In this document: one piece after another, positions 44,445 to 52,803 of the stretch
Layout of the letters: each line of letters starts with the position of its first letter
Position numbering within the stretch: the stretch's first letter is position 1
NCBI GenBank assembly: GCA_003221515.1
Contig: QHSI01000101.1
Location: 67,735 to 131,020 of the forward strand
Length of the DNA stretch: 63,286 nt
Direction of reading: 5' to 3'
Source: Candidatus Rokuibacteriota bacterium
Lineage (GTDB): Bacteria; Methylomirabilota; Methylomirabilia; Rokubacteriales; CSP1-6
Position numbers and translations under genes: made by a program
The notes under the pieces: model-generated
Databases searched by the model: none
What the model was told of the DNA's origin: nothing
The model's input: the letters and a program-made list of their open reading frames with translations, nothing else

Positions 44445-45335
44445 TCACTTGCCGATCTTGTTCTTGACTGCTGGGATCGTCTTCAGATATCGGGCGATCG
44501 CGAGCCGGTCGGCCTTCGTGAGGTCCTTGTAGCCGGCCAGCGTCCCATCGATCACCTCACCCATCAGGCCGCCGGCGACGTCGCCGTCGGGCTTGTTGCC
44601 GGTGGCGAGATAGTCGGCGATCTCCTCCTCCGTCCACGTCAAGCCCGTCGTCTTGTCGGGCGTGATGTTGGGCACCTCGGAATCCTCCGGACCTTTCGGG
44701 TTCCCGGCGAGGAACCTCGAATTGTCCGTCGCCATGGTCATGGTCCGCGGCGTGTGGCACTCCCCGCAGTGGCCGACGGCGCGCACGAGATATTCGCCGC
44801 GCGCCGTTCCGGACGTCGGCGCCGACGTCGGCGGGGTCTCCTTGGGGGCGAACGCCGCCAGCCACGCCGGCAGGAACACGCTCTCGAACATCGGCACGCT
44901 GATCTTCTTCGGCTGGTTGGCCTGCTTCACCGCCGGCACCGTGCGCAGGTACGCGACCAACGCCTGGAGATCGTCCGCGATCATCCCATTGAACGTCGTG
45001 TATGGGTGCACCGGGATGAGGCGCTCGCCGTTGGGCCGGCGACCGAGACGGATCGCGGTGATGATCTGCTCGTCGGTCCAGCTCCCGATGCCCGTCTCGC
45101 GGTCCGGCGTGATGTTGGCCGAGTAGACGGTGCCGAACGGTCCGTCGTACCGTCGTCCGCCGGCGTTGGCCGGGTGCTTCGCCACGGTGTGGCAGCCGCA
45201 CCCGCCGGTCGCGCCGAACACGTACTTGCCCCGTGCGATGTCGGCGGCGGACGGCACCTGCGCGCTCGCCGTCGACGCGAGCGCGGCCAGGGCCAGCAGG
45301 AGCGCGACGAGAAGGCCGGCGGCGTCCCGTCCCAA
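44445..45335 (-). CDS. Two-domain c-type cytochrome
   Basis: A 296-residue exported protein (signal LLVALLLALAALASTASA). Each half has a cytochrome c fold: domain 1 has ATGGCGCHT, with FGTVYSANITPDRETGIG following; domain 2 has VGHCGECHTPR, with VPNITPDKTTGLTWT. The NITPD..TG..WT repeat identifies the alcohol-dehydrogenase/gluconate-dehydrogenase type subunits. The first heme motif reads C-G-C-H, one residue short of CxxCH; the second is canonical. It may accept electrons from a periplasmic dehydrogenase. It follows the YceI gene by eight bases. Confidence 0.85.
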   Translation of the reverse strand: MGRDAAGLLVALLLALAALASTASAQVPSAADIARGKYVFGATGGCGCHTVAKHPANAGGRRYDGPFGTVYSANITPDRETGIGSWTDEQIITAIRLGRRPNGERLIPVHPYTTFNGMIADDLQALVAYLRTVPAVKQANQPKKISVPMFESVFLPAWLAAFAPKETPPTSAPTSGTARGEYLVRAVGHCGECHTPRTMTMATDNSRFLAGNPKGPEDSEVPNITPDKTTGLTWTEEEIADYLATGNKPDGDVAGGLMGEVIDGTLAGYKDLTKADRLAIARYLKTIPAVKNKIGK

Positions 45336-45343
45336 TGCGTTCG

Positions 45344-45991
45344 CTACTGCCGCACGAAGGTCAGGTCGGTCTCCAGCTGGATCTCGTTCGCGACCTTGAA
45401 CACGAAGATCTGCGGTAGCGGGATGTTGTGATCGGCGAAGGTCGTGGCGAGCCTGGCGCGGACCTTGATGTTGTCGGCGGTGAAGCCGAAGCGCCTCTGG
45501 TTCTCGACCTGCTCCGGCGTGAGCTTGATCCAGGTGACCGTCGCGTCGGCGACGCGCTCCACCGGCTTCTGCTTGACGGTCAGCACGCCCCGCACCTTGA
45601 CCGGAATCGCCTTGCCGACCTCGAGCGGCCCGTTGATCTCCACGCCCTTCACCTCGAAGGTGACCCAGCGGTTGGCGTCGACCTCGGTCTCGAGGAAGTT
45701 CTTGCTGCGCATGTCGGCGTCGCGCTTGTCGACGCCGGTGCGGACCAGGTTCATATCGACCTTGACCATGCCGGTTGCCGTCTGGGGCTTCGCCGGATCG
45801 ACCGCGAGCGTGCCGGCGACCCCCTCGGCCGCGGTGTTGCCGACGAACGTCTCGAGCGGCGCGTCGCTCTTGAACGTGGCGCGCGAATAGTTCGGGAGCA
45901 GCTTGAACGCGATCACGTCGGCGAACGCCGGGCCTGGGCCCAACACCGGGACGAGGACAACGGCCAGCACGCGAGCCGTGGATCTGATCAC
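45344..45991 (-). CDS. YceI-family periplasmic lipid-binding protein
   Basis: A 215-residue exported protein. After the signal (ARVLAVVLVPVLGPGPAFA) comes the lipocalin-like YceI domain: YSRATFKSDAPLETFVGNT, then KNFLETEVDANRWVTFEV and LTVKQKPVERVADATVTW. YceI proteins bind isoprenoid-type lipids and are often encoded beside cytochromes. GTG 45991 is chosen because GGAGG precedes it; ATG 46036 would add residues before the signal. It heads the YceI, diheme cytochrome, cytochrome c' unit. Confidence 0.87.
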   Translation of the reverse strand: MIRSTARVLAVVLVPVLGPGPAFADVIAFKLLPNYSRATFKSDAPLETFVGNTAAEGVAGTLAVDPAKPQTATGMVKVDMNLVRTGVDKRDADMRSKNFLETEVDANRWVTFEVKGVEINGPLEVGKAIPVKVRGVLTVKQKPVERVADATVTWIKLTPEQVENQRRFGFTADNIKVRARLATTFADHNIPLPQIFVFKVANEIQLETDLTFVRQ

Positions 45992-46079
45992 GTCAGTCCT
46001 CCTGGGATCTCGATGGCGGCCCTCCAGATGCTGCACAAGGGCCGACGGGGCAACGCCTTATTACCACGAACGGGTGAGA

Positions 46080-46553
46080 CTAGGCACGGGTTCCCGGGCG
46101 CGCGGTCTGGAGGTCGTTCTCCATCACGAGCGCGTCCTCGCCGGTGTCGTAGTAGTAGCCCCGCCGGCGGCCGACCACCCGGAACCCGAAGGACTCGTAC
46201 AGGGTGCGCGCCTGGGTGTTGCTGGGGCGCACTTCCAGGACCACGAGGCGGATCTGCCGCTGGCGGGCGTCGTCCAGGACGCCGCCCAGCAGCGTCCGAC
46301 CTAGACCCCGCCGCCGAGATTCGGGCCGGACCGCGATGTTGGTAATGTGGACCTCATCCGAGACTTCCCAGAGGCAGAGGTAGCCGACCACCCGCTCCTC
46401 ATCGCGCATGACCCAGCAGCGGGCCACCCGGTTCTGCTGGATCTCGTAAAGGAAGGCGCCGCGCGACCACGGCATCGAGAACGATGCGCGCTCGATCCCG
46501 AGAACCTCGTCGAGGTCCTCGGGTCGCATCCGGTCAACTGACAGCGATCCCAC
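46080..46553 (-). CDS. rimI: Ribosomal protein S18 alanine N-acetyltransferase
   Basis: A 157-residue GNAT acetyltransferase. The acetyl-CoA motif is VRPESRRRGLGRTLLGG, preceded by HITNIAV, and the end is LYESFGFRVVGRRRGYY. It acetylates the N-terminal Ala of S18 or a similar substrate. GTG 46553 overlaps the tsaB stop by 20 bases, the common tsaB-rimI arrangement, which supports the gene name. Confidence 0.88.
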   Translation of the reverse strand: MGSLSVDRMRPEDLDEVLGIERASFSMPWSRGAFLYEIQQNRVARCWVMRDEERVVGYLCLWEVSDEVHITNIAVRPESRRRGLGRTLLGGVLDDARQRQIRLVVLEVRPSNTQARTLYESFGFRVVGRRRGYYYDTGEDALVMENDLQTARPGTRA

Positions 46554-47208
46554 GACGCTTCAGCTCGGCCTCGGACGGCCGCAGGTAGACGGGAACGAGA
46601 TCGGCGGCCTCGATCGTCTCCCCGGCCGCGAGCCGCCGCTGCCCGAGCACGCCGACGTAGGCCGGCGACGGTCCTCGGCGCGGCGGGTCGGGCCGCTGCA
46701 CGTACGGCGAGTCGATCTGGTCGGCGCCGTCGCCGAGCACGATCACCGGCTCGTCGAGCCGGCGCGAGAGCTCGCCGGGCGCGATCGCCAGGTAGTCCCA
46801 CTCGCGCCGCATGGCGGCGCCGGTCCAGCGATAGCGCGACGCGTAGACTTCGCGCTTGCGCGCGTCGAGGACGGGAACGACGGGCAACGCCGCGAAGGGC
46901 AACATCGCCGCCATCGCGTCGAGCGTCGGCACGGCGGCGATCGGGATGGCGAGCGCCAGCGCCAGCCCCTTGACGGTGCTCAGGCCGATGCGCAGGCCCG
47001 TGAACGAGCCGGGCCCGACGGAGACCGCCAGCCCCTCGAGGTCGCGGACGGACCAGCCGGCGTCGACCAGAAGCCGATCGATCGTCGCCATCAATCGCTC
47101 CGAGTGCGTGATCCGGATGTCCAGGACGTACTCGCCGACGACGAGATCGCCGTCGAGGAGCGCGGCCCCGCCCGCGAGCGTCGAGGTCTCCACGGCGAGC
47201 GTGCGCAT
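46534..47208 (-). CDS. tsaB: tRNA threonylcarbamoyladenosine biosynthesis protein TsaB
   Basis: A 224-residue actin-fold protein. It starts LAVETSTLAGGAALLD and has the signature VSVGPGSFTGLRIGLSTVKG near residues 62-81, as in TsaB. It partners TsaD/TsaE in making t6A in ANN-decoding tRNAs; tsaC is at 54668. tsaD and tsaE are not in the window. It is divergent from the phosphoribosyltransferase gene. Confidence 0.92.
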   Translation of the reverse strand: MRTLAVETSTLAGGAALLDGDLVVGEYVLDIRITHSERLMATIDRLLVDAGWSVRDLEGLAVSVGPGSFTGLRIGLSTVKGLALALAIPIAAVPTLDAMAAMLPFAALPVVPVLDARKREVYASRYRWTGAAMRREWDYLAIAPGELSRRLDEPVIVLGDGADQIDSPYVQRPDPPRRGPSPAYVGVLGQRRLAAGETIEAADLVPVYLRPSEAELKRRGIAVS

Positions 47209-47286
47209 GCAGGGAGTCTAGCACGCGCCCAAGAGCGCCCTCGCCGCCCTGCGTCGCGTGCGATAATGCGTCACGGGAGGGCCCGG

Positions 47287-47970
47287 ATGACCGCTGCCAG
47301 GAAAGATCCCACCACCGTCGAGAACGAGGTCAGGGAGAAGATCCACCTCGAGATCCTCAAGCGGACGGGCGCCTATCACGCGAACGACCACATTCTCCTG
47401 CCCTCCGGCCAGCACACGACCGAGTACATCGAGAAGACGCTGGTGACCACGGAGCCCTCGTTCACCGAAGGGCTCGGCGCGGTGATCGCCAAGCACTTCG
47501 CCCAGTGGCCGGTCGACATGGTGCTCTCGACGGGGCCGGCGGCGCTGATCCTGTCCCATTGCGTGGCGCGCGCCCACCCGTCGCGACCCACCGTCATCTA
47601 CGGCACGAAGGGGTTGTCGGGCGGCAAGCGCCGCGTCTCGCTGCCCGTGGAGTTCCAGCGCCTGGTGCGCGCGGGCACCAAAATCCTCTTGGTCGAAGAT
47701 CTGGTGTCCACCGGCTCGACGCTGAACTTGTTGATCAATCTGGTGGAGCAGCTCGGCGGCCTGGTGGTCGGCATCGGCTGCCTCTGGCGCCGCACGTCCG
47801 TGGAGCTCGACAGCAACCGGCCCGTCTTCAGCCTGGTGAGCCGCGACTTCCCGACCTACGACCCCGAGCACTGCCCCTTCTGCGCCAAGGGCATGCCACT
47901 CAACGAAGAATTCGTCCGCCGCCGTCACGCTCGCCGTCCCTCTTCCGTTCAAGAACCCAAGGTCCCTTAG
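47287..47970 (+). CDS. Orotate phosphoribosyltransferase-like protein
   Basis: A 227-residue type I phosphoribosyltransferase. The PRPP motif is ILLVEDLVSTGSTLN, preceded by the SLPVEFQRLVRAGTK region. The N-terminal HILLPSGQHTTEYIEK and flexible-loop segment GTKGLSGGKRRVS resemble PyrE proteins. A late PEHCPFCAKGMPLN may bind a metal. ATG 47287 follows GGGAGG. It could make OMP, but pyr genes are not adjacent and a salvage or regulatory role cannot be excluded. Confidence 0.75.
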   Translation: MTAARKDPTTVENEVREKIHLEILKRTGAYHANDHILLPSGQHTTEYIEKTLVTTEPSFTEGLGAVIAKHFAQWPVDMVLSTGPAALILSHCVARAHPSRPTVIYGTKGLSGGKRRVSLPVEFQRLVRAGTKILLVEDLVSTGSTLNLLINLVEQLGGLVVGIGCLWRRTSVELDSNRPVFSLVSRDFPTYDPEHCPFCAKGMPLNEEFVRRRHARRPSSVQEPKVP

Positions 47971-47978
47971 CGTTGCGG

Positions 47979-48129
47979 CGGCGGCCGGGCGGGCGTGGGG
48001 TCCGGTGCCCCCTCCCGCGCCGACGCTAGCTCACCTTGCGCACGCCCGAAGCCAACGCGGGACTTCCGCCGCCACTGACTACACGCGTCGCGGGAGGGGG
48101 CACCGGACCCCACGCCTACCCGGCCGCCG
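47979..48129. repeat. Long-hairpin intergenic repeat, copy A
   Basis: Arms at 47979-48019 and 48089-48129 are 41 bases each and pair with only two mismatches; the core is GGGGTCCGGTGCCCCCTCCC and its complement. The 69-base loop (48020-48088) contains ACGCTAGCTCA, AGCCAACGC and CTGACTACACG. It starts eight bases after the phosphoribosyltransferase stop. No gene is visible in it. Confidence 0.8.
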
Positions 48130-48211
48130 TCTCCCCGCTCCGATCTTCGTCCTGTGAACCATCGACCGATGCGCGTGCCGTTCGGCAGGGGTGCATAAGA
48201 CGCTTCGCTGA

Positions 48212-48354
48212 GCTGGTCGGCGTGGAGGGGGCACGACCCTCTCCGCGCCGCGTGTAGTCAGTGTGCGGCGGAGGTCCAGCGTTGGCTCAGGGCGTGGCGA
48301 GTGATGAGCTAGCGTCGGCGCGGAGAGGGTCGTGCCCCCTCCGCGCCGACCAGC
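48212..48354. repeat. Long-hairpin intergenic repeat, copy B (inverted relative to A)
   Basis: Arms at 48212-48250 and 48316-48354 are 39 bases with one mismatch. The 65-base loop, read on the minus strand, contains ACGCTAGCTCA, AGCCAACGC and CTGACTACACG in the same order as copy A and matches most positions of that loop. The stem core GAGAGGGTCGTGCCCCCTCC is related to, but distinct from, copy A's. It ends 16 bases before the radical SAM stop codon. The 82 bases between the copies hold no gene. Confidence 0.8.
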
Positions 48355-48369
48355 GGAGACGAAGCGGAG

Positions 48370-50190
48370 CTAAGCGGCCTCCCAGAGGCCTTCTTGCACG
48401 CCGGCGGTCTTGTAGGCGTCGCGGATGCGGTCGAGGTTCTTGGTGAAGAGCAGCCCGATCTTCGCGAAGGGCTCGAACACCGGCCCCTGCCCGTCGACGA
48501 GCGGGAAGCTCACCTTTGGCAGCTTCTCCAGCTGGCTCTGGAGCGCCGCGTTGACCGATGCCAGGTTCGCGTAGAACTCCTCCCGCTCCTTGACCGCGCG
48601 CTTCACGATCGGCGTGATCAGGCAGTCGACCGTCTCGCGGGCCCGCGCCGCGCCTTCGGCGGCCGCCTCCGCGAGCGGCACGACGGTGACGCCGAGCTCG
48701 CCGAGGAAGCGCTGGAGCAGCCGTCCCACCGAGTCCTGCAGCATGATGGCCGGGAGCCCGACGCGCGTCAGCGCGCGGTGACCGAGCTCCTTCGCGTCGC
48801 CGTAGAGCTGGGTCCTGAGCCAGTCGACGTGCTGCCGGTTCTCGCTGTCCTTCCACCAGTCGCGGATCATCCGCTTGCCGAAGAAGCGGATCGCCGCGTA
48901 GTACTTGTCGCCCTTCAGGAGCTTCTTGGCGATGCCGCGCCAGGAGTAGAACTTGGCCATCGCGTTGAGCGCCGACATCTGCAGCTCGTAAGGGCTCATG
49001 CGGCGCGGCTGGTGGACGGCGTGGTGGCCGTCGTAGAACTGCCAGTTCTTGCTGATCACGTACTTGTCGCCGCGGTCGTAGACCTGCTCCCAGTCCGGAG
49101 AGCCGGGAATCGGCGTCAGGATCATGAATTGGATCGAGTCGATGTCGTTCTTGAGCGCGAACTCGGCGGTGGCGTCGATCGTCTCCACGTCGTCCTCGTC
49201 CGAGCCGACCACGAACATCCCGTGGATCCGGATCTTGTGGGCGTGGAAGCGCTCGATCGAGCGTTCGATCTTTGCGAGGTCCTGCTTCTTCTGGAAGAGC
49301 TTCAGCGTCCGCGGGTTGATCGACTCGAACCCGACGTACACGTTGAAGCAGCGGGCGTCTTGCATCAGCTGGAGAAGCTCCGGATCGTCGACCGTCTCGG
49401 TGCGCACCTGGGCACCCCAGTCGGGCGTGAGGTCACGCTGGATCATCCCGCGCAGGAGGTCCTTGCACCGCTTCTTGTTGGCGGTGAAGATGTCGTCCGC
49501 GAAGAACGTGTACATGTTGCCGCGATGCGACTCGAGCTCCTGGAGCACGCGCTCGACCGAGTGCGTGCGGAAGGCGTGCCCGTACATACCGGGGACCGAG
49601 CAGAACGTGCACGAGAACGGGCAGCCGCGCGAGGTCGCGACCGAGATGACGCCACCGGGCTTCCAGCCCGTGATGAGGCGATAGTCGGGAATCGGGTTCA
49701 CGTCGAGGTTCGGGATCTTGGGACGCTCCGGCAGGTGCACCGCGCGGCCGTCGCTCAGGTACGAAAGGTTCTGGATCTTCTCGAACCCCTCACCCCCCTG
49801 GATCGCGTCGACCAGCTCCTGGAAGGCGAACTCTCCCTCGCCTCGGACCACGAAGTCGGCGTGCTGGAGCCCCTCGTCGGGCAGAAAGCTCGTGTGGGTG
49901 CCGCCGAGCACGGCGATGCCACCCGCTTCCCTGACCTTGTCGGCGAGGCGATATGACTGGGGCGCGGTCGACGTGATCGCGGAGATCGCGACCAGGTCGG
50001 CCGAGTAGATCTCGCTCATGTCGATGTCGTGGATGTCCTCGATGTAGACGCGGACGTCGTAGCCCTTGGCGCGCATGATCGTGGCCAGGAGCACCGAACC
50101 AAGCCGAGGGATGCAGACGCGACTGTAGATGTGCAGATGGGTCGACTTCGGCTCCACGAACACAAGCTTCTTCAGCGTGCGTCTCATCAA
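48370..50190 (-). CDS. Cobalamin-binding-domain radical SAM protein
   Basis: A 606-residue protein. An N-terminal B12-binding-like domain (about 1-135; LGSVLLATIMRAKGYDVRVY, VLGGTHTSFLPDEGL) is followed by the radical SAM core with C190, C194, C197 (SRGCPFSCTFCSVPG). Conserved GFESINP and FMILTPIPGSPDWEQV lie downstream. A region of about 150 residues after the core (about 455-606) is charged and helical and is not recognised. Such enzymes often methylate or rearrange lipids, cofactors or natural products. MM... at 50190 starts it; a promoter lies about 55 bases upstream. Transcription would end in the hairpin repeats. Confidence 0.85.
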   Translation of the reverse strand: MMRRTLKKLVFVEPKSTHLHIYSRVCIPRLGSVLLATIMRAKGYDVRVYIEDIHDIDMSEIYSADLVAISAITSTAPQSYRLADKVREAGGIAVLGGTHTSFLPDEGLQHADFVVRGEGEFAFQELVDAIQGGEGFEKIQNLSYLSDGRAVHLPERPKIPNLDVNPIPDYRLITGWKPGGVISVATSRGCPFSCTFCSVPGMYGHAFRTHSVERVLQELESHRGNMYTFFADDIFTANKKRCKDLLRGMIQRDLTPDWGAQVRTETVDDPELLQLMQDARCFNVYVGFESINPRTLKLFQKKQDLAKIERSIERFHAHKIRIHGMFVVGSDEDDVETIDATAEFALKNDIDSIQFMILTPIPGSPDWEQVYDRGDKYVISKNWQFYDGHHAVHQPRRMSPYELQMSALNAMAKFYSWRGIAKKLLKGDKYYAAIRFFGKRMIRDWWKDSENRQHVDWLRTQLYGDAKELGHRALTRVGLPAIMLQDSVGRLLQRFLGELGVTVVPLAEAAAEGAARARETVDCLITPIVKRAVKEREEFYANLASVNAALQSQLEKLPKVSFPLVDGQGPVFEPFAKIGLLFTKNLDRIRDAYKTAGVQEGLWEAA

Positions 50191-50242
50191 CGGAGGTCTC
50201 CTCGAGAGCAGGCGTGTTGAGGTGAACGTCGATCTTGCGGCT

Positions 50243-50271
50243 CACGCTACATCCTGGTTCCGGATATGTCA
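50243..50271 (-). promoter_or_regulatory. Candidate promoter of the radical SAM gene
   Basis: On the minus strand TTGACA (50271-50266) is followed 17 bases later by TAGCGT (50248-50243), 53 bases upstream of the start codon. It lies in an unusually AT-rich patch (50250-50340). The -35 is perfect and the -10 keeps three of six positions. Confidence 0.5.
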
Positions 50272-50337
50272 ATTAACCTTTCACCCAATATCTTGGGAGT
50301 CAGGAGTTTCCCTACCCCCACAGATGGGATTTTACCC

Positions 50338-50367
50338 TTGACAGGTTGTCGCGGGCTCCCCAAGCAT
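50338..50367 (+). promoter_or_regulatory. Weak promoter-like sequence before the lysine-rich mini-ORF
   Basis: TTGACA at 50338-50343 is perfect; the best -10, AAGCAT at 50362-50367, is 18 bases away and poor. A small CTCCCC/GGGGAG hairpin (50356-50376) lies at the start of the putative transcript. Confidence 0.3.
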
Positions 50368-50413
50368 GCCGGGGAGGCAGGGACGACATTGCGCGACGGA
50401 GGGAGATGACACG

Positions 50414-50452
50414 ATGGCGAAGAAGAAGGCGACCAAGAAGGGAAAGAAGTAA
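50414..50452 (+). CDS. Lysine-rich 12-residue mini-ORF
   Basis: ATG 50414 to TAA 50452 encodes MAKKKATKKGKK: eight of 12 residues are lysine. GGAGGGAGATGACACG lies upstream, so a ribosome site is present, though somewhat far (about 10-15 bases). It resembles the basic tail repeats of histone-H1-like bacterial proteins but is only one repeat long. It stands alone on the plus strand in the 313-base gap between the radical SAM and nrdR genes, with a promoter-like TTGACA before it and a hairpin after it. Existence as a peptide is uncertain. Confidence 0.35.
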   Translation: MAKKKATKKGKK

Positions 50453-50478
50453 GCGCCCCGTCGACGCTCGGCCCCCTC

Positions 50479-50500
50479 GGCCCTCGTTTGCGGCAGGGCC
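50479..50500. terminator. Hairpin between the mini-ORF and nrdR
   Basis: GGCCCT (50479-50484) pairs with AGGGCC (50495-50500) around a 10-base loop. On the plus strand it is followed by a moderately T-rich stretch; on the minus strand it lies four bases after the nrdR stop. It may end transcription from both sides. Confidence 0.4.
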
Positions 50501-50503
50501 GTG

Positions 50504-51007
50504 CTATTTCGTCTTTGCGAGGGGCCGCGGCTTCGCAGGGGCGGGCTTGATCTTGTCGTCTTTCTGGAGCCCCTTCACCTCTTCCACGAACTGTCCGATG
50601 TCCTTGAACTGCCGATACACCGAGGCGAAGCGCACGTAGGCCACCGGATCGAGGCGCTGCAGATTGTCCATCACGATCTTGCCGAGCTCCTCGCTACTGA
50701 CTTCCTTCTCGGACCGGTCGTGGAGCTGGGCCTCGATCTCGACCACGACGTCGTCGACCGCCTGCACCCCCACCGACCGCTTCTCGCACGCCTTCAAGAT
50801 CGATCCGCGCAGCTTCTGCCGATCGAAGGGCTCACGCCGGCCGTCGCGCTTGACCACGTGCGGCAGCACGTCCTCGATGTACTCGTAGGTGGTGTACCGC
50901 CGGTGGCACTTGAGGCATTCGCGCCGGCGCCGGATGAACTCGCCGTCTCGCCCCACGCGCGAATCGACGACCCGATCTTCCGTGTGGCCGCAGAACGGAC
51001 ACTTCAT
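50504..51007 (-). CDS. nrdR: Transcriptional repressor NrdR
   Basis: A 167-residue protein. The N-terminal zinc ribbon has MKCPFCGHTEDRVVDSRVGR and RRRECLKCHRRYTTYE; the ATP-cone follows from VVKRDGRREPFDRQKLRGSI. NrdR represses ribonucleotide reductase genes in response to ATP/dATP; no nrd gene is in the window. The lysine/proline-rich tail after about residue 150 is longer than in the core family. It follows glyA by 79 bases, a common neighbourhood. Confidence 0.95.
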   Translation of the reverse strand: MKCPFCGHTEDRVVDSRVGRDGEFIRRRRECLKCHRRYTTYEYIEDVLPHVVKRDGRREPFDRQKLRGSILKACEKRSVGVQAVDDVVVEIEAQLHDRSEKEVSSEELGKIVMDNLQRLDPVAYVRFASVYRQFKDIGQFVEEVKGLQKDDKIKPAPAKPRPLAKTK

Positions 51008-51086
51008 CGGGCCCCTCCCTGTCTATCGGCGCGCCTCGGCCGGCGGGACCCCAGCCCCGCGACGGCCAGTGGCGCGCACGGCGTGG

Positions 51087-52337
51087 TCACGCGTTGGTTC
51101 TCTCTTGGTAGAGCGGGAACTGGTTGGTGAGCTCTTGCACCTCGCCGCGCACGGCGGCCTCCGCCGAGGACGATCCGAGGTTGGACAGCACCCCGTCCAT
51201 GAGGCGCGCGATCTCGACCATCTCGCGCTCGCGCATCCCCCGCGAGGTGACCGCGGGTGTGCCGACCCGGATGCCGCTCGTCACCATCGGGCCGCGCGTC
51301 TCGAAGGGCACCGTGTTCTTGTTCACGGTGATCCACGCGCGATCGAGCGCTTCCTGGGCGTCCTTGCCGGTGACCCCCCGGCTCGTGAGATCCACGAGCA
51401 TCAGGTGCGTGTCGGTGCCGCCCGTGACGAGCCGATAGCCGCGCGCGACCAGCTCGGCGGCGAGCGCCGCAGCGTTCTTCACGATCTGCCGCTGGTACTC
51501 GCGCCACGCCGGGGTCAGCGCCTCACGGAACGCGACCGCCTTGCCCGCGATCACGTGCATCAGAGGGCCACCCTGGACGCCGGGCATCACGGTCTTGTCG
51601 AGCGCCTGGGCGTGCGCCGTCGCGCACATGACCATGCCGCCGCGCGGACCGCGCAGGGTCTTGTGGGTCGTGGTCGTGACGAAGTCGGCGAGACCCACCG
51701 GCGACGGATGGAGCCCCGCCGCGACGAGGCCGGCGGGATGCGCGATGTCGGCCATCAGGGACGCGCCGACCTCGCGCGCGATGTCGCGGAACGGGGCGAA
51801 GTCGATCGCGCGCGGGAACGCCGAGCCGCCGGCGATGATCAGCTTCGGCCGATGCCGGCGCGCCAGGTCCCGGACCTGGTCGAGGTCGATGCGCTCGGTG
51901 TCCTTCCGGACACCGTACGCGACGATCGAATAGAGCTTGCCCGAGTAGTTCACCGGGCTGCCCGCGGTGAGATGTCCGCCGTGCGAGAGGTTGGGGCCGA
52001 GCACGGTGTCGCCGGGCTTGAGCAGCGTGAAGTAGACGGCCATGTTGGCCTGCGCACCCGAGTGGGGCTGCACGTTGGCGTGCTCGGCGCCGAAGAGCTC
52101 CTTGGCGCGGGCGACGGCGAGGTCCTCGACGACGTCGACGACCTCGCAGCCGCCGTAATAGCGGCGGCCCGGGTAGCCTTCGGCGTACTTGTTGGTCAGC
52201 ACCGACCCAACGGCCTCCAGCACGGCGTCGGAGACGAAGTTCTCGGAGGCGATCAGCTCGAGGTTCCGGTGCTGCCGCTGCGCTTCTTCGCGCAGAGCCT
52301 TGGCGATCTCGGGATCGACGTCAGCGAGCCTGAGCAT
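51087..52337 (-). CDS. glyA: Serine hydroxymethyltransferase
   Basis: A 416-residue PLP enzyme converting serine and tetrahydrofolate to glycine and methylene-THF. Marks are [53 protein letters not shown], and the PLP lysine in [17 protein letters not shown] 52337 matches the family start ([11 protein letters not shown]). It overlaps the rpiB end by 17 bases. Glycine and one-carbon units from this step feed the purine genes upstream. Confidence 0.96.
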   Translation of the reverse strand: MLRLADVDPEIAKALREEAQRQHRNLELIASENFVSDAVLEAVGSVLTNKYAEGYPGRRYYGGCEVVDVVEDLAVARAKELFGAEHANVQPHSGAQANMAVYFTLLKPGDTVLGPNLSHGGHLTAGSPVNYSGKLYSIVAYGVRKDTERIDLDQVRDLARRHRPKLIIAGGSAFPRAIDFAPFRDIAREVGASLMADIAHPAGLVAAGLHPSPVGLADFVTTTTHKTLRGPRGGMVMCATAHAQALDKTVMPGVQGGPLMHVIAGKAVAFREALTPAWREYQRQIVKNAAALAAELVARGYRLVTGGTDTHLMLVDLTSRGVTGKDAQEALDRAWITVNKNTVPFETRGPMVTSGIRVGTPAVTSRGMREREMVEIARLMDGVLSNLGSSSAEAAVRGEVQELTNQFPLYQERTNA

Positions 52338-52797
52338 CTGCCGACTCCGGGCCTCGCAGGCGATCGAGATCAATGATCTTTTGCACACGCCGGGCGTGGC
52401 GGCCACCCGCGAATTCCGCCGCGAGCCAGGTCTCGAGGATCTCGATCGCGGCCTCGCGACCGGTGATGCGAGCGCCGAGCGCCAGGACGTTCGCGTCGTT
52501 GTGCTCGCGGCTCATCCGCGCCGTGAAGGCGTCGGAGCAGCCGGCGGCGCGGATTCCCGGCACCTTGTTCGCGGCCATCGCCATCCCGATCCCCGTCCCG
52601 CACACGAGCACGCCGCGCCCGGCCTTCCCGGCGGTCACCGCCACGCCGACGGCGGCGGCGTAGTCGGGATAGTCGACGGCCTCGGCCGACTGCGTGCCGA
52701 GGTCGACGACGTCATAGCCGTGGGCGACGAGCCATCCTTTGAGGTCTTCCTTGAGCGGGAAGCCGGCGTGGTCGGCTCCCAGAGCGACGACGGTCAT
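52321..52797 (-). CDS. rpiB: Ribose-5-phosphate isomerase B
   Basis: A 158-residue isomerase of the RpiB/LacAB family. [21 protein letters not shown], then the active-site [21 protein letters not shown] with its Cys, and [16 protein letters not shown] are all present. It interconverts ribose-5-P and ribulose-5-P, supplying PRPP for purine synthesis. ATG 52797 has almost no 5' leader if the promoter at 52804-52833 is used. It overlaps glyA. Confidence 0.94.
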   Translation of the reverse strand: MTVVALGADHAGFPLKEDLKGWLVAHGYDVVDLGTQSAEAVDYPDYAAAVGVAVTAGKAGRGVLVCGTGIGMAMAANKVPGIRAAGCSDAFTARMSREHNDANVLALGARITGREAAIEILETWLAAEFAGGRHARRVQKIIDLDRLRGPESADAQAR

Positions 52798-52803
52798 ATG
52801 CGC

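Noticed and set aside
44433-45431. Long plus-strand frame opposite the diheme cytochrome gene
   Set aside because: It is Arg/Gly/Val-rich without motifs; the minus strand has a signal peptide, heme motifs and the NITPD repeats.
47971-48369. CRISPR-like array in the repeat region
   Set aside because: There are only two copies, in opposite orientation, each a long palindrome; no short direct repeats with regular spacers and no cas genes.
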